Assembly: GCF_001580015.1 (NCBI RefSeq)
Contig: NZ_LSZQ01000059.1
Location: forward strand, 1-64,000
Direction: 5' to 3'
Length of the DNA stretch: 64,000 nucleotides
From: Cephaloticoccus primus
GTDB lineage: Bacteria; Verrucomicrobiota; Verrucomicrobiia; Opitutales; Opitutaceae
The first letter of the stretch is position 1, and each line of letters opens with the position of its first letter. The notes under the pieces were generated by a model that made no database searches, was not told the origin of the DNA, and saw nothing but the letters and a program-made list of their open reading frames with translations. This document shows positions 1 through 7,643 of this stretch, piece by piece. Position numbers and translations under genes: made by a program.

Positions 1-14
1 GAAAACCATTTCTC

Positions 15-180
15 CGCGCCCCAATGGGTTTACGCCCCCATCCGCATTTTGAGTTTCTTCCCAGTCGCAACGCGACTGGGGGAGGTCCCGTTAAATTTGC
101 GATTTTGTGCGGGCGCGCAGCGCACGGGCAAAATCGCAAATTCAATGGCACGTGGCGCCACGCCATCGCCCCCCGCGCAG
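15..180 (+). repeat. Composite intergenic repeat, copy A (left part cut by window edge)
   Basis: Modules in order: a short block containing CCCCAATGGGTT; a hairpin at 60-80 (CCCAGTCGC, loop AAC, GCGACTGGG); a long inverted repeat at 94-142 (AATTTGCGATTTT ... AAAATCGCAAATT); then GGCACGTGGCGCCACGCC and a C-rich end. The same modules in the same order occur at about 3.2, 6.7, 33.9 kb and reversed at 32.3 and 57.3 kb. There is no plausible gene in 1-289. Confidence 0.9.
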
Positions 181-183
181 GGG

Positions 184-226
184 GAGCCGCAGGCTCTTTT
201 TTTGGGCACGGCCTCGTTGGGCCGTG
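184..226 (+). repeat. Mini-terminator plus TCGTTG-loop hairpin
   Basis: GAGCC-GCA-GGCTC (184-196) is followed by a T tract, then by CACGGCC-TCGTTG-GGCCGTG (207-226). This two-part module recurs beside other repeat copies with different stems but the same loop. It could terminate transcription coming from the left. Confidence 0.75.
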
Positions 227-289
227 TCCTCGACTCGCTTCATGAGCGGTGCGCGCGTTGGGGCGCCGGGTGCGCCGGGTGCGCCGAGC

Positions 290-1189
290 TCAAAACAGCT
301 CGGGTTGGGCGTAGCGGCGGGTGGCTTCGGCGCGGGCGGTATTCATTTCCAGTTCGCCCAACAAGCCGAGGAGCTCGCCCAGATTTACTGCTTGGGCTTG
401 CGCGAGGGCGGCGCGGCTGAGCGTCGGCAGCGAGAGGTCGAAGCGTGTGAGCTGCTGGTTGAGCCGCAGCCGCTCCGCCTCGGCGGCGAGTGTTTCGCGG
501 AAGCGCTCGGGCTTGATTTGCGCGGCGTGGGCCAGGACGCCCTCCAGCGAGCCGTGCGCCTGCAACCACTTGGCGGCGGTCTTTGGCCCGACGCCTGCGA
601 GCCCCGGGATGTTGTCCGACGTATCGCCCACCAGTGCGAGGTAGTCGGCGATCTGCGCGGGCGTGACGCCGAACTTCTCGACCACGCCCGCGGGGTCCAG
701 GCTGCGCCAGCCGAGCCGCGGATTCGCCGTAGGTGGCGGCAGCAGCAGCTCGATCCGCTCGCCGACGATCTGTGCGAAATCCTTGTCCGCACTGACGACC
801 TGCACGGCCTCGCCACTGTGCGCCAGCGCCACGGCTTGTGCGGCGAGCAGGTCGTCGGACTCCACGCCCTCGCGCTCGATCCCGCCCAGGCCCATTGCGC
901 GCGTGAGCTGCTTGATGACGGGGATCTGCTGTTGCAGGGGCTCGGGCGTCTCGCGGCGCTGTGCCTTGTACTCGGGGTGCAGCGCGAGCCGCTCTTGCGA
1001 GCCGCCGAGGTCAAAGAAAACGAGCGCGCCACGCGGTGCCTGACTGTCGAGCAAACGCCAGAGCGACTTCACCCAGCCATGTAGCGCGCCGGTCGGAAAA
1101 CCATCCCGACTGCGCGTGAGCTCCGGCATCCCGTAGAACGCGCGGAATGCGAGGTTAAAGCCATCGATGAGAAGCCACTTGGTCGTCAT
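290..1189 (-). CDS. 5'-3' exonuclease (PolA N-terminal / flap endonuclease type)
   Basis: About 299 residues, a stand-alone relative of the 5' nuclease domain of DNA polymerase I. It should cut 5' flaps or RNA primers on DNA using two metal ions. Visible motifs are IDGFN near residue 8, FFDLGG near 58 (D60), GVESDD near 108-113, SADKDF near 133-138, and the helix-hairpin-helix GDTSDNIPGLAGVGPKTAAK near 189-208. The length matches the exonuclease domain alone, with no polymerase part. The start at 1189 is chosen because the fold begins directly with MTTKWLLIDG; a longer frame to 1282 adds 31 residues that look non-homologous. It is divergent from the SulP gene. The exact in vivo role (an ExoIX-like protein or a spare primer-removal enzyme) is inference. 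Confidence 0.88.
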   Translation of the reverse strand: MTTKWLLIDGFNLAFRAFYGMPELTRSRDGFPTGALHGWVKSLWRLLDSQAPRGALVFFDLGGSQERLALHPEYKAQRRETPEPLQQQIPVIKQLTRAMGLGGIEREGVESDDLLAAQAVALAHSGEAVQVVSADKDFAQIVGERIELLLPPPTANPRLGWRSLDPAGVVEKFGVTPAQIADYLALVGDTSDNIPGLAGVGPKTAAKWLQAHGSLEGVLAHAAQIKPERFRETLAAEAERLRLNQQLTRFDLSLPTLSRAALAQAQAVNLGELLGLLGELEMNTARAEATRRYAQPELF

Positions 1190-1312
1190 GCAGCGCTCAC
1201 GCAAGCCCGCCGCCGCCTGCATGGCGAGGCCGCAAAGCGGGCCGATTTCTACCCCGAGCTGTGCGCTAGCCGGAGTGCCCATTGTGTGCTATGGAGTCTG
1301 CCGCTCTGCCCC

Positions 1313-3055
1313 ATGAATGATACTCTCCTCTCCTCGCTGAAGCGGCGGTTCAGGCCGCGGCTGTTTACGTTGCCGCGCGCGGCTTTTGGCAAAGGGCAAC
1401 TCCTCACAGACGGGCTCGCGGGCATCACCGTCGCGCTCATCGCACTGCCGCTCGCGCTCGCGCTGGCCGTGGCGAGCATCCCGCCGGGCGTCGCGACGCC
1501 GATCCCCATCCCCGCAATCGGGATTTTCACGGCCATCATCGGTGGCTTCCTCGTATCGCTGCTCGGCGGCAGCCGTGTGCAGATCTCGGGGCCCACCGCC
1601 GCCTTTGTTACGGTGATCCTGCTGATCATCGACCGGCACGGCTACGATGGCCTGCTGCTGGCGACGCTCATGGCGGGGGCGATTCTCGTGGTGATGGGGC
1701 TCAGCGGGCTGGGCACCTTGATCAAGTTCATCCCCTATCCGGTCACCAGCGGCTTCACGACGGGGATCGCCATCGCGATCATCGTGGGGCAGCTCCCGAG
1801 CTTCATCGGGCTGCCCGCCGAGGCCGTGCCGCCGCGCGAGTTTTTCGAGAAAATCGCCTGGCTCTTCGCCCAGCTGCCCGCGCTCAACTGGCGCACGCTC
1901 GGCGTCGCGCTGGGGGCTGCGGCGATCCTGTTTTTTTGGCCGCGCCATGCCGCACGCTTCAAGGCCGCGTGGCTGCCTGCGGCGATTCTGGCAATCGCTG
2001 TGGCCGCGCTCGTGGTCGCGCTGCTCGACTGGGGAAACAGCGCAGGCGTCGCGACCATCGGCTCGCGCTTCGGGGCCGATGCGCTGCCGCGCGAGCTGCC
2101 GGCGCTGACCTGGCCGCAGGTCTCGCTCGCGCGGATCGGCGAGCTGATGGGGCCCGCGATCACAATCGCCCTGCTGGGCGCGATCGAGTCGCTGCTCTCG
2201 GCAGTCGTCGCGGACGGGCTCGCCAACGATCGGCACGACTCGAACACCGAGCTCGTCGCCCAGGGCATCGCCAATCTGGTGTGCCCCTTCTTCGGCGGCA
2301 TCCCCGTCACGGGCGCGATTGCCCGCACCTCGGCCAACGTAAAAGCAGGCGCGCGCACACCGGTCGCGGGGATCGTGCATGCGCTGGTGCTGCTGCTCGT
2401 GGTACTGTTTTTCGCGCCGCTCGCCCGGTACGTGCCGATCGGTGCCATCGCCGCCGTCCTCATCTTCGTCGCACTGCGGATGGGAAATTGGCACGAGCTC
2501 ACGCGGCTGGGAAAGATGCCGCGCAGCGACGCGCTGGTGCTGCTGACGACCTGCTCGCTCACCGTGATCTTCGACCTCGTGGTCGCCGTCCAGGTCGGCG
2601 TCCTGCTCGCGGGCGTGCTCTTCATCAAGCGGATGGCCGAGACCACCGAGATCAGCCGCGTGACCGCGCGCGACGAGCTCGAAACCCCCGAGCAAATCGC
2701 CCACGGCAAGGACATCCCCGAGGGCGTCGTCGCGTACCGGATCTTTGGCCCGTTCTTCTTCGGCGCCGCCGAGAAAATGGAAAACGCGCTGCTGAGCAGC
2801 AGCCCGCTGCCGCGCGTCCTGATCCTGCGCATGCAGCTCGTCCCCGCGATGGATGCCACCGCGCTCAACGCGCTCGAATCAATCGTCGAGCGCATGCAGG
2901 CCACAGGCGGCCAAGTCGTCTTGAGCGGCCCACACCGCCAGCCGCTGGAGATGATGCGCAAGGCCGGCTTTCTCGAAAAACTCGGCCGCCAAAACATCCG
3001 CCCGCACTTCGACGCCGCCCTCACCCGCGCCAACGAATGCCTCACCGCCAAGTAA
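1313..3055 (+). CDS. SulP/SLC26 family anion transporter with STAS domain
   Basis: About 580 residues. The first ~430 hold the multi-helix SulP core, with GLAGITVALIALPLALALA early on and GSRVQISGPTAAF, the typical substrate-region signature (ISGPTAAF). The C-terminus (about 450-580) is a STAS domain (VLILRMQLVPAMDATAL). Such proteins move sulfate, bicarbonate or related anions across the inner membrane; the substrate cannot be read from the sequence. ATG 1313 (MNDTLLSSL) is preferred over the in-frame ATG at 1286 because the extra nine residues carry no visible signal. It runs divergently from the exonuclease gene and is followed by a large repeat element rather than by another gene. Confidence 0.9.
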   Translation: MNDTLLSSLKRRFRPRLFTLPRAAFGKGQLLTDGLAGITVALIALPLALALAVASIPPGVATPIPIPAIGIFTAIIGGFLVSLLGGSRVQISGPTAAFVTVILLIIDRHGYDGLLLATLMAGAILVVMGLSGLGTLIKFIPYPVTSGFTTGIAIAIIVGQLPSFIGLPAEAVPPREFFEKIAWLFAQLPALNWRTLGVALGAAAILFFWPRHAARFKAAWLPAAILAIAVAALVVALLDWGNSAGVATIGSRFGADALPRELPALTWPQVSLARIGELMGPAITIALLGAIESLLSAVVADGLANDRHDSNTELVAQGIANLVCPFFGGIPVTGAIARTSANVKAGARTPVAGIVHALVLLLVVLFFAPLARYVPIGAIAAVLIFVALRMGNWHELTRLGKMPRSDALVLLTTCSLTVIFDLVVAVQVGVLLAGVLFIKRMAETTEISRVTARDELETPEQIAHGKDIPEGVVAYRIFGPFFFGAAEKMENALLSSSPLPRVLILRMQLVPAMDATALNALESIVERMQATGGQVVLSGPHRQPLEMMRKAGFLEKLGRQNIRPHFDAALTRANECLTAK

Positions 3056-3077
3056 ACCGGTCAACGACCGCACTGCC

Positions 3078-3442
3078 CTACGCGGGCGGCGGCAGGCGGT
3101 GCCTGCACCCATTTACTGTGCGGCTTGCTGTCGGGCGTCCCGCCCGACTAACAAGCCGCACAGTTGAATGAACTCCCAGACTTGAGCTCAGGTAGGAGTT
3201 TAACCCGTAAACTTTTCGCCGCGCCCAAATGGGTACTCCGCTTCGCCGACTTTTTTTACTTCATCGCACTCTGACGCGGCCCTACGAGGCCGCGCGCATA
3301 AAAACAGTCGAAGACTGCCTGTCGCAACGCGACAGGGGGGAGTCCTTTAAATTTGCGATTTTGTTCGGGCGCAAAGCGCACGGGCAAAATCGCAAATTGA
3401 ATGGCACGTGGCGCCACGCCACCGCCCCACGCGCAGTGGGCC
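3078..3442 (+). repeat. Composite intergenic repeat, copy B (full length)
   Basis: Modules: small hairpin GCAGGC-GGT-GCCTGC (3092-3106); hairpin 3115-3164 with arms ACTGTGCGGCTTG / CAAGCCGCACAGT around an inner GTCGGGCG/CGCCCGAC stem; a block containing CGCGCCCAAATGGG; a CGCGGCC-CTACGA-GGCCGCG hairpin (3275-3294, the TCGTAG loop on the minus strand); CAGTC-GAA-GACTG (3305-3317); CCTGTCGC-AAC-GCGACAGG (3318-3336); long inverted repeat 3350-3398; then GGCACGTGGCGCCACGCC to about 3442. It fills the whole gap between the SulP gene and ruvC and ends 3 bp from the ruvC stop. Confidence 0.92.
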
Positions 3443-3445
3443 AGG

Positions 3446-4069
3446 CTACTGCTCGCCGCGATAAGTGAACGCGTGGCAGAGTGCCGCGCCTGCGGCGTCG
3501 GCCTCGTCGGGCGCGAGCGTGCGGCCGTGGCCTACGAGGCTCATCACCATCCGCTGCATTTGCTCTTTGCTAGCGCGGCCCGTGCCGACGATGGCCCGCT
3601 TGATCCGCGTCGGGCCGTACTCAAAAATCGGCAGCTCGCGCAGTGCCGCAGCCGCAATCGCCGCGCCGCGCGCCGAGCCGAGAATCTGCGCGGTCTGGAA
3701 ATTCTGCACATAGATCGATTGCTCGACTGCCACATGCTGCACGCTGCGCCCGTCGAGCGCTTCCGACACCGCGCGGTGGATCCGCGCCAGCGCTTCGGGC
3801 ATCGGGACGCGCTGCGGAATCGCGACCGTACGACAATGCAACAAGAGCGGAGGCCGGCCCGCGCTAAACTCGATCACTGCCAGCCCCGTCCCGCGCAAGC
3901 TGGGATCGATCCCCAGTACCTGCCCTTCAAATGCCGTGCGGGAGAGGGGGGAGGGGCGGCCTGAGTCGCCGGCGAAGCTTGCCGCAGCAGCCGCGCTCGC
4001 GCGCCGCCCGCCCGCTCGCGGCACGGCCAAGCCCTCAAGCTTCGCCTTCCACATCTGGCGCACATTCAT
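3446..4069 (-). CDS. ruvC: RuvC Holliday junction resolvase
   Basis: 207 residues. RuvC is a dimeric RNase H-fold nuclease that cleaves Holliday junctions with RuvAB. Diagnostic motifs are GIDPSLRGTG (first catalytic Asp), VEQSIYVQNFQTAQILGSARG (catalytic Glu), and the C-terminal DEADAAGAALCHA (Asp pair). The family is normally about 165-180 residues. The extra ~45 N-terminal residues, rich in Ala and Arg, are unusual, and a later start near GQVLGIDP cannot be excluded. Its ATG overlaps the stop of an upstream yggS fragment (ATGA), so the two are probably co-transcribed. No ruvA or ruvB is in the window. Confidence 0.93.
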   Translation of the reverse strand: MNVRQMWKAKLEGLAVPRAGGRRASAAAAASFAGDSGRPSPLSRTAFEGQVLGIDPSLRGTGLAVIEFSAGRPPLLLHCRTVAIPQRVPMPEALARIHRAVSEALDGRSVQHVAVEQSIYVQNFQTAQILGSARGAAIAAAALRELPIFEYGPTRIKRAIVGTGRASKEQMQRMVMSLVGHGRTLAPDEADAAGAALCHAFTYRGEQ

Positions 4070-4296
4070 CGCGGGGCCTCCGCATTCGGTTCCGGGTCGG
4101 GCGCCGGGGCACCCGCCGCGTAAGCCGCGCGCAGCATTTCGACCGATTTCGCTTTACTCACGGGCACAAGCCGCACCGAGGCCGGATCGCGCCCGCTGCG
4201 CGCGCAGGCCGCATTGATTCGCGCCTGCACGGCGGCCAGGTTTTCGCCCAGCTCGGCAACCGAAAGAGATAAGGAGGCAGGATCAGGGGCGGACAT
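4066..4296 (-). pseudogene. Truncated YggS-type PLP protein (N-terminal fragment)
   Basis: 76 residues. Positions ~15-62 match the start of the YggS/PLPBP (pyridoxal-phosphate homeostasis) family: ENLAAVQARINAACARSGRDPASVRLVPVSKAKSVEMLRAAYAAG, including the VSK lysine that normally holds PLP. After AYAAG the frame continues as a short Pro/Ala/Glu-rich tail and stops. The rest of the ~230-residue barrel is not found in any frame nearby, because ruvC starts directly at the stop. The simplest reading is an internal deletion joining the yggS 5' end to ruvC. Whether the peptide is made, or serves as a translational leader for ruvC through the ATGA overlap, is open. Confidence 0.7.
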
Positions 4297-4338
4297 GACG
4301 GGAGCAGGTGGAGCTTGGCTTCGGCATTGAGGGAAAAC

Positions 4339-5154
4339 TCAGCCGCTCCACGAGCGATACAGCAAGTTCAGTCCGGCCGCGACCGAGAGCAGCAGTGCGA
4401 TATTCTCAAAAAGCCGCTGGTTGATCCGGTGCAGGATCGCGCGACCGATCACCGTGCCGATGAGCACCGCAGGCGCGAGGAGCAGGTTCCCCTTTGCGCT
4501 CGCCCAATTGATCAGCCCCAGGTCGATCATGAAGGGCACTTTGAAGCAGTTCATCAGCAGGTAAAAGTAAGCCGCCGTGCCCATGAACTGCATCTTCGGC
4601 AGCCGCATCGCCAACAGGTAAATCGCCATGATCGGCCCCGCCGCATTGGCCACCAAGGTCGTGAAGCCCGCCATGATGCCAAAGGTCGCCACAAACCACA
4701 GCCCGTGCTCCGGCTCGGCTGCCTCGCCGGTCGTGCCGCCCTCCCGCCCCTCGCCCGCCGCGGGCCGGGCCGCCCGTTGCTGCGCCGCACGCCGCTGCCG
4801 CCACACGTGCACCGCGATGAACACCAGGATGATTGCGCCGATAAAGAAACCCGCCTCGCGGTCGCTAAACCGGCCCATCGCGAAGTAGCCGCAGAGCACG
4901 CCGAGCCCCGTCCACGGAAACAGGCGCAGCAGCATCCCCCACTGCGCCTCGCGCCGGTACGCCGCGACCGCCACGCAATCTCCCATGATCAACATCGGCA
5001 GCACAAAGCCCGACGACAGTTTCGCGGGCATCAGATTGGCGAACATCACAATCGCCAGCATGCCCAGCCCCGCGAGCCCTGTCTTCGAGATCCCGATGAT
5101 CAGCGCACACGCCGCAGCCAGGATCCACTCCCACAGCCCCCAGTCGGCGATCAT
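4339..5154 (-). CDS. TauE/SafE family sulfite/anion exporter-like permease
   Basis: 271 residues, strongly hydrophobic, with about eight predicted membrane spans in two halves separated by a charged Ala/Arg/Glu-rich loop around residues 120-145. The opening [20 protein letters not shown] and the second-half [20 protein letters not shown] are the paired signatures of the TauE/SafE family (PF01925). Members export sulfite, sulfoacetate or similar organosulfur anions, but the substrate is not determinable here. Its ATG overlaps the recF stop by 4 bp, so it is likely translated from the recF message. Confidence 0.87.
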   Translation of the reverse strand: MIADWGLWEWILAAACALIIGISKTGLAGLGMLAIVMFANLMPAKLSSGFVLPMLIMGDCVAVAAYRREAQWGMLLRLFPWTGLGVLCGYFAMGRFSDREAGFFIGAIILVFIAVHVWRQRRAAQQRAARPAAGEGREGGTTGEAAEPEHGLWFVATFGIMAGFTTLVANAAGPIMAIYLLAMRLPKMQFMGTAAYFYLLMNCFKVPFMIDLGLINWASAKGNLLLAPAVLIGTVIGRAILHRINQRLFENIALLLSVAAGLNLLYRSWSG

Positions 5155-6488
5155 GGCAGCACCTCCTGATTCCCCACAGCCCCGACTGCAGATTGGGCAC
5201 CTGCCCTCTCCTCAGTCGCGCGAACAGGAGTCCGCAGCGCCTCCAGATGCGCCACCGGGGCCTGGGGCTGAGGGAGGCTTGCTTCCATAAATTCACCCTG
5301 ATTGACGCGAAACAATTGCCACTCGCCCAGCGCGGCATCCGGCGGCGCAGTGCCCGTCGCGATCATCTGCGAGTCGGGATCCACCGCCTCCCAGAAAAGC
5401 TGCCGCCGCACCGGATCGAGCTCGCCCAGCACATCGTCCGCCAGCAGCACCGGTCGCAGGCCCGTCCTCTCGCGAAACCACGCCGCCTGCGCCAGCCGCA
5501 GCGCGAGGACGAGCCCGCGCTGCTGCCCCTCCGAGGCGTAATCGCTCGCGGCCAGGCCGCCGTGCAAAAACTCAAAATCGTCGCGATGCGGCCCGCTCAA
5601 GGTGCTGCGAAACTGCCGGTCGCGCTCCCGCCCACGCGCCCAACGCTCCACCCACGCCGCCGCGAGGGCAGGTGCGCTTGTCGCGGCCCCGGTGCTCCCC
5701 TCACCCGAAACAGCGGCGGGCTGAACAGCCCCTTGGTCAGCCGCCTGTCCGCGCGGCGCCGTGTGCGCCGCTCCTGCGCCCGGATCAAAGTTCGGCGCGT
5801 AGCGCAGCGCGGCTTCGCGCCCCTCGTTGGCAGCACCGCCGAGCCGCTCACTCGCCACACGCAAACGCTCCCCCAAGGCCGCCAAGCCCACCCGCCGCCG
5901 CTCCACGATCTGTGCTGCCGCCGGAGCCATTGCCCGCTCAAAAGCCGCCAGCTCGCCGTCCGTCGCCCCTCCCGCCCCGCGTTTCAGCAAGCTGTTACGA
6001 TTCGCCAAGGCTCGATGATAGCTTTGCAGGAAGCCGAGGTAGTCCGCGTCAATCGCCGACAGCGTCAAGTCCAGCCAGCGCCGCCGCAGCGCCGGTGCGC
6101 CGCGCAGAAGCGCCATATCCTGCGACGAAAACACCACCGTCGGAAACGCCCCCAAGTGCCCCGCCAGCCGCGGCACGCGCTCGCCATCTCGCCACAGCTC
6201 GCGCCCCTCCCGCGCCTGCGCGCGCAGCTTGATCAACAACTCCACCGCGCCGTGCACCTCGTGCTCCACCTCGCAGCGAATCGCGGCCTCCCGCGACCCG
6301 TGGCCGACCAGCAAACGCGGCTCGCGCGTGCGAAACGAGCGCAGCGCAGTGATGAACCCCGCCGCCTCCAGCAGATTCGTTTTCCCCTGCCCATTGGGGC
6401 CCAAGAGAAAACTCTGCCGTCCGCGAAACTCCAAACGCGCCAGCGGGATGTTCCGAAAATCCTGAAGCGTGATCTGGCGCAAGCGCAT
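5151..6488 (-). CDS. recF: DNA replication/repair protein RecF
   Basis: 445 residues. RecF is an SMC-like ATPase that loads RecA at single-strand gaps with RecO and RecR. Seen are the N-terminal [13 protein letters not shown], Walker [10 protein letters not shown] at about 30-38, the ABC signature [15 protein letters not shown], and Walker [13 protein letters not shown]. The usual length is about 360. The excess comes from a low-complexity Ala/Gly/Gln insertion around residues 225-265 and a ~50-residue C-terminal tail after the conserved domain. The usual dnaA-dnaN-recF-gyrB context is absent; here recF is followed by a TauE-like permease with a 4-bp overlap. Confidence 0.94.
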   Translation of the reverse strand: MRLRQITLQDFRNIPLARLEFRGRQSFLLGPNGQGKTNLLEAAGFITALRSFRTREPRLLVGHGSREAAIRCEVEHEVHGAVELLIKLRAQAREGRELWRDGERVPRLAGHLGAFPTVVFSSQDMALLRGAPALRRRWLDLTLSAIDADYLGFLQSYHRALANRNSLLKRGAGGATDGELAAFERAMAPAAAQIVERRRVGLAALGERLRVASERLGGAANEGREAALRYAPNFDPGAGAAHTAPRGQAADQGAVQPAAVSGEGSTGAATSAPALAAAWVERWARGRERDRQFRSTLSGPHRDDFEFLHGGLAASDYASEGQQRGLVLALRLAQAAWFRERTGLRPVLLADDVLGELDPVRRQLFWEAVDPDSQMIATGTAPPDAALGEWQLFRVNQGEFMEASLPQPQAPVAHLEALRTPVRATEERAGAQSAVGAVGNQEVLP

Positions 6489-6583
6489 GGTTGGGGGAAG
6501 CGCAGAGCGAACCAGCTCCGCCCCCCGTGTCTACCCTTCCTTTTGCAGCACACGCGGGCCAAACCAAACAGCAGGCTCTTCCG

Positions 6584-6895
6584 CTACGCGCGGGGCGGCA
6601 GGCGGTGCCTGCACCCATTTACTGTGCGGCTTGCCCGTCGGGCGTTCCGCCCGACAGCAAGCCGCACAGTAGAATGAAATCCATGACCGGCGGTCAGGTG
6701 GGAATTTAACCCATAAACTTTTTCGGCGCGCCCCAATGGGTTCCCCGCTTCATTCGCTTTTTTGCCCCCCCCCAGTCGCAACGCGACTGGGGGATGGTTC
6801 TTTCAATTTGCGATTTTGTGCGGGCGCGAAGCGCACGCAGCAAAATCGCAAATTGAATGGCACGTGGCGCCACGCCACCGCCCCACGCGCAGTGG
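6584..6895 (+). repeat. Composite intergenic repeat, copy C
   Basis: Modules: GGCAGGCGGTGCCTGC; hairpin 6621-6670 (ACTGTGCGGCTTG / CAAGCCGCACAGT with inner GTCGGGCG/CGCCCGAC); the block with CCCCAATGGG; CCCAGTCGC-AAC-GCGACTGGG (6771-6791); long inverted repeat 6805-6854; GGCACGTGGCGCCACGCC; a short C-rich palindrome near 6880-6895. Unlike copies B and F it lacks the internal TCGTTG-type hairpin. It separates the recF promoter side from gmhA. Confidence 0.92.
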
Positions 6896-6982
6896 AGTTC
6901 CGATTTTCCTGAGCAACAAGGCACCAGCCTGGCCGAGCGTTTAGCTTTGCGGCTGGCGGCTTCCGCATTAGCTACACGAGCC

Positions 6983-7540
6983 ATGACCTTTGCTGCCGCC
7001 ATCGACTCCAGCGTCGCCGCCCTGCGGGCCCTGCACAGCATCCGCCCCCAAATCGACCGCGCCGCCGAGCTCATCCTCGGAACGCTCCGACACGACAAAA
7101 AGCTCCTCATTTGTGGCAATGGCGGCAGCGCGGCCGAGGCCGCCCACTTCGCGACCGAGCTCGTCGGCCGCTACAAGAAAAGCCGCGCCGCGCTCCCCGC
7201 CATCTCGCTCTCCTCCGACGGCTCGCTGCTCAGTTGCATCGGCAACGACTACGGCTTTGACCAAGTCTTCGCGCGCCAAATCGCCGGCCTCGCCCGCCCC
7301 GGCGACCTCGTCGTGGCAATCAGCTCCAGCGGCAACTCGCCCAATATCGTAGCCGCCCTGCACGAAGCCAAGGCCCTCGGCCTGCAAAGCATCGCGCTCC
7401 TCGGCCGCGGAGGCGGAGCCGCCGCCCCACTCGCTGGCTGCGCCCTCACCATCCCGAGCGAAAACGCCGCCGCCTGCCAGGAGGCCCACTTGTTCCTGAT
7501 CCACTACTTCTGCGAACTCATCGACTCCACCCACAGCTAA
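6983..7540 (+). CDS. gmhA: Phosphoheptose isomerase (SIS domain)
   Basis: 185 residues, the usual GmhA length (about 190). GmhA converts sedoheptulose 7-phosphate to D-glycero-D-manno-heptose 7-phosphate, the first step towards LPS core heptose. The SIS-domain motifs are visible: ICGNGGSAAEAAHFATEL and the serine-rich phosphate loop AISSSGNSPN. ATG 6983 (MTFAAAIDSS) is chosen; the frame extends upstream to 6857, but that part is translated from repeat copy C. It fits with lptD elsewhere in the window as evidence for a lipopolysaccharide outer membrane. Confidence 0.9.
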   Translation: MTFAAAIDSSVAALRALHSIRPQIDRAAELILGTLRHDKKLLICGNGGSAAEAAHFATELVGRYKKSRAALPAISLSSDGSLLSCIGNDYGFDQVFARQIAGLARPGDLVVAISSSGNSPNIVAALHEAKALGLQSIALLGRGGGAAAPLAGCALTIPSENAAACQEAHLFLIHYFCELIDSTHS

Positions 7541-7570
7541 AAACGCAGCTGGTGAAGTACGAAGAAAACT

Positions 7571-7605
7571 CCCCCAAAAAAAGCGGGCCACTATAGTGGC
7601 CCGCT
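7571..7605 (-). terminator. Intrinsic terminator of the TonB-dependent receptor gene
   Basis: A near-perfect 24-nt palindrome, AGCGGGCCA-CTATAG-TGGCCCGCT, at 7582-7605 is followed on the minus strand by seven T residues. It lies 33 bp past the stop of the minus-strand receptor gene. Confidence 0.85.
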
Positions 7606-7619
7606 GATCTCAAATGATG

Positions 7620-7643
7620 TTTTAAGAGCGACCGCTCTTAAAA
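7620..7643. repeat. Inverted repeat over the receptor stop codon
   Basis: TTTTAAGAGC-GACC-GCTCTTAAAA has 10-bp arms and covers the receptor stop codon. The T-rich ends on both strands suggest it could end transcription from either side, adding to the hairpin at 7582-7605. Confidence 0.6.

Noticed and set aside
1289-2704. Minus-strand open frame of 471 codons opposite the SulP gene
   Set aside because: Extremely rich in Arg, Asp, Gln and Glu, with no recognisable fold. The SulP frame on the other strand is clearly real.
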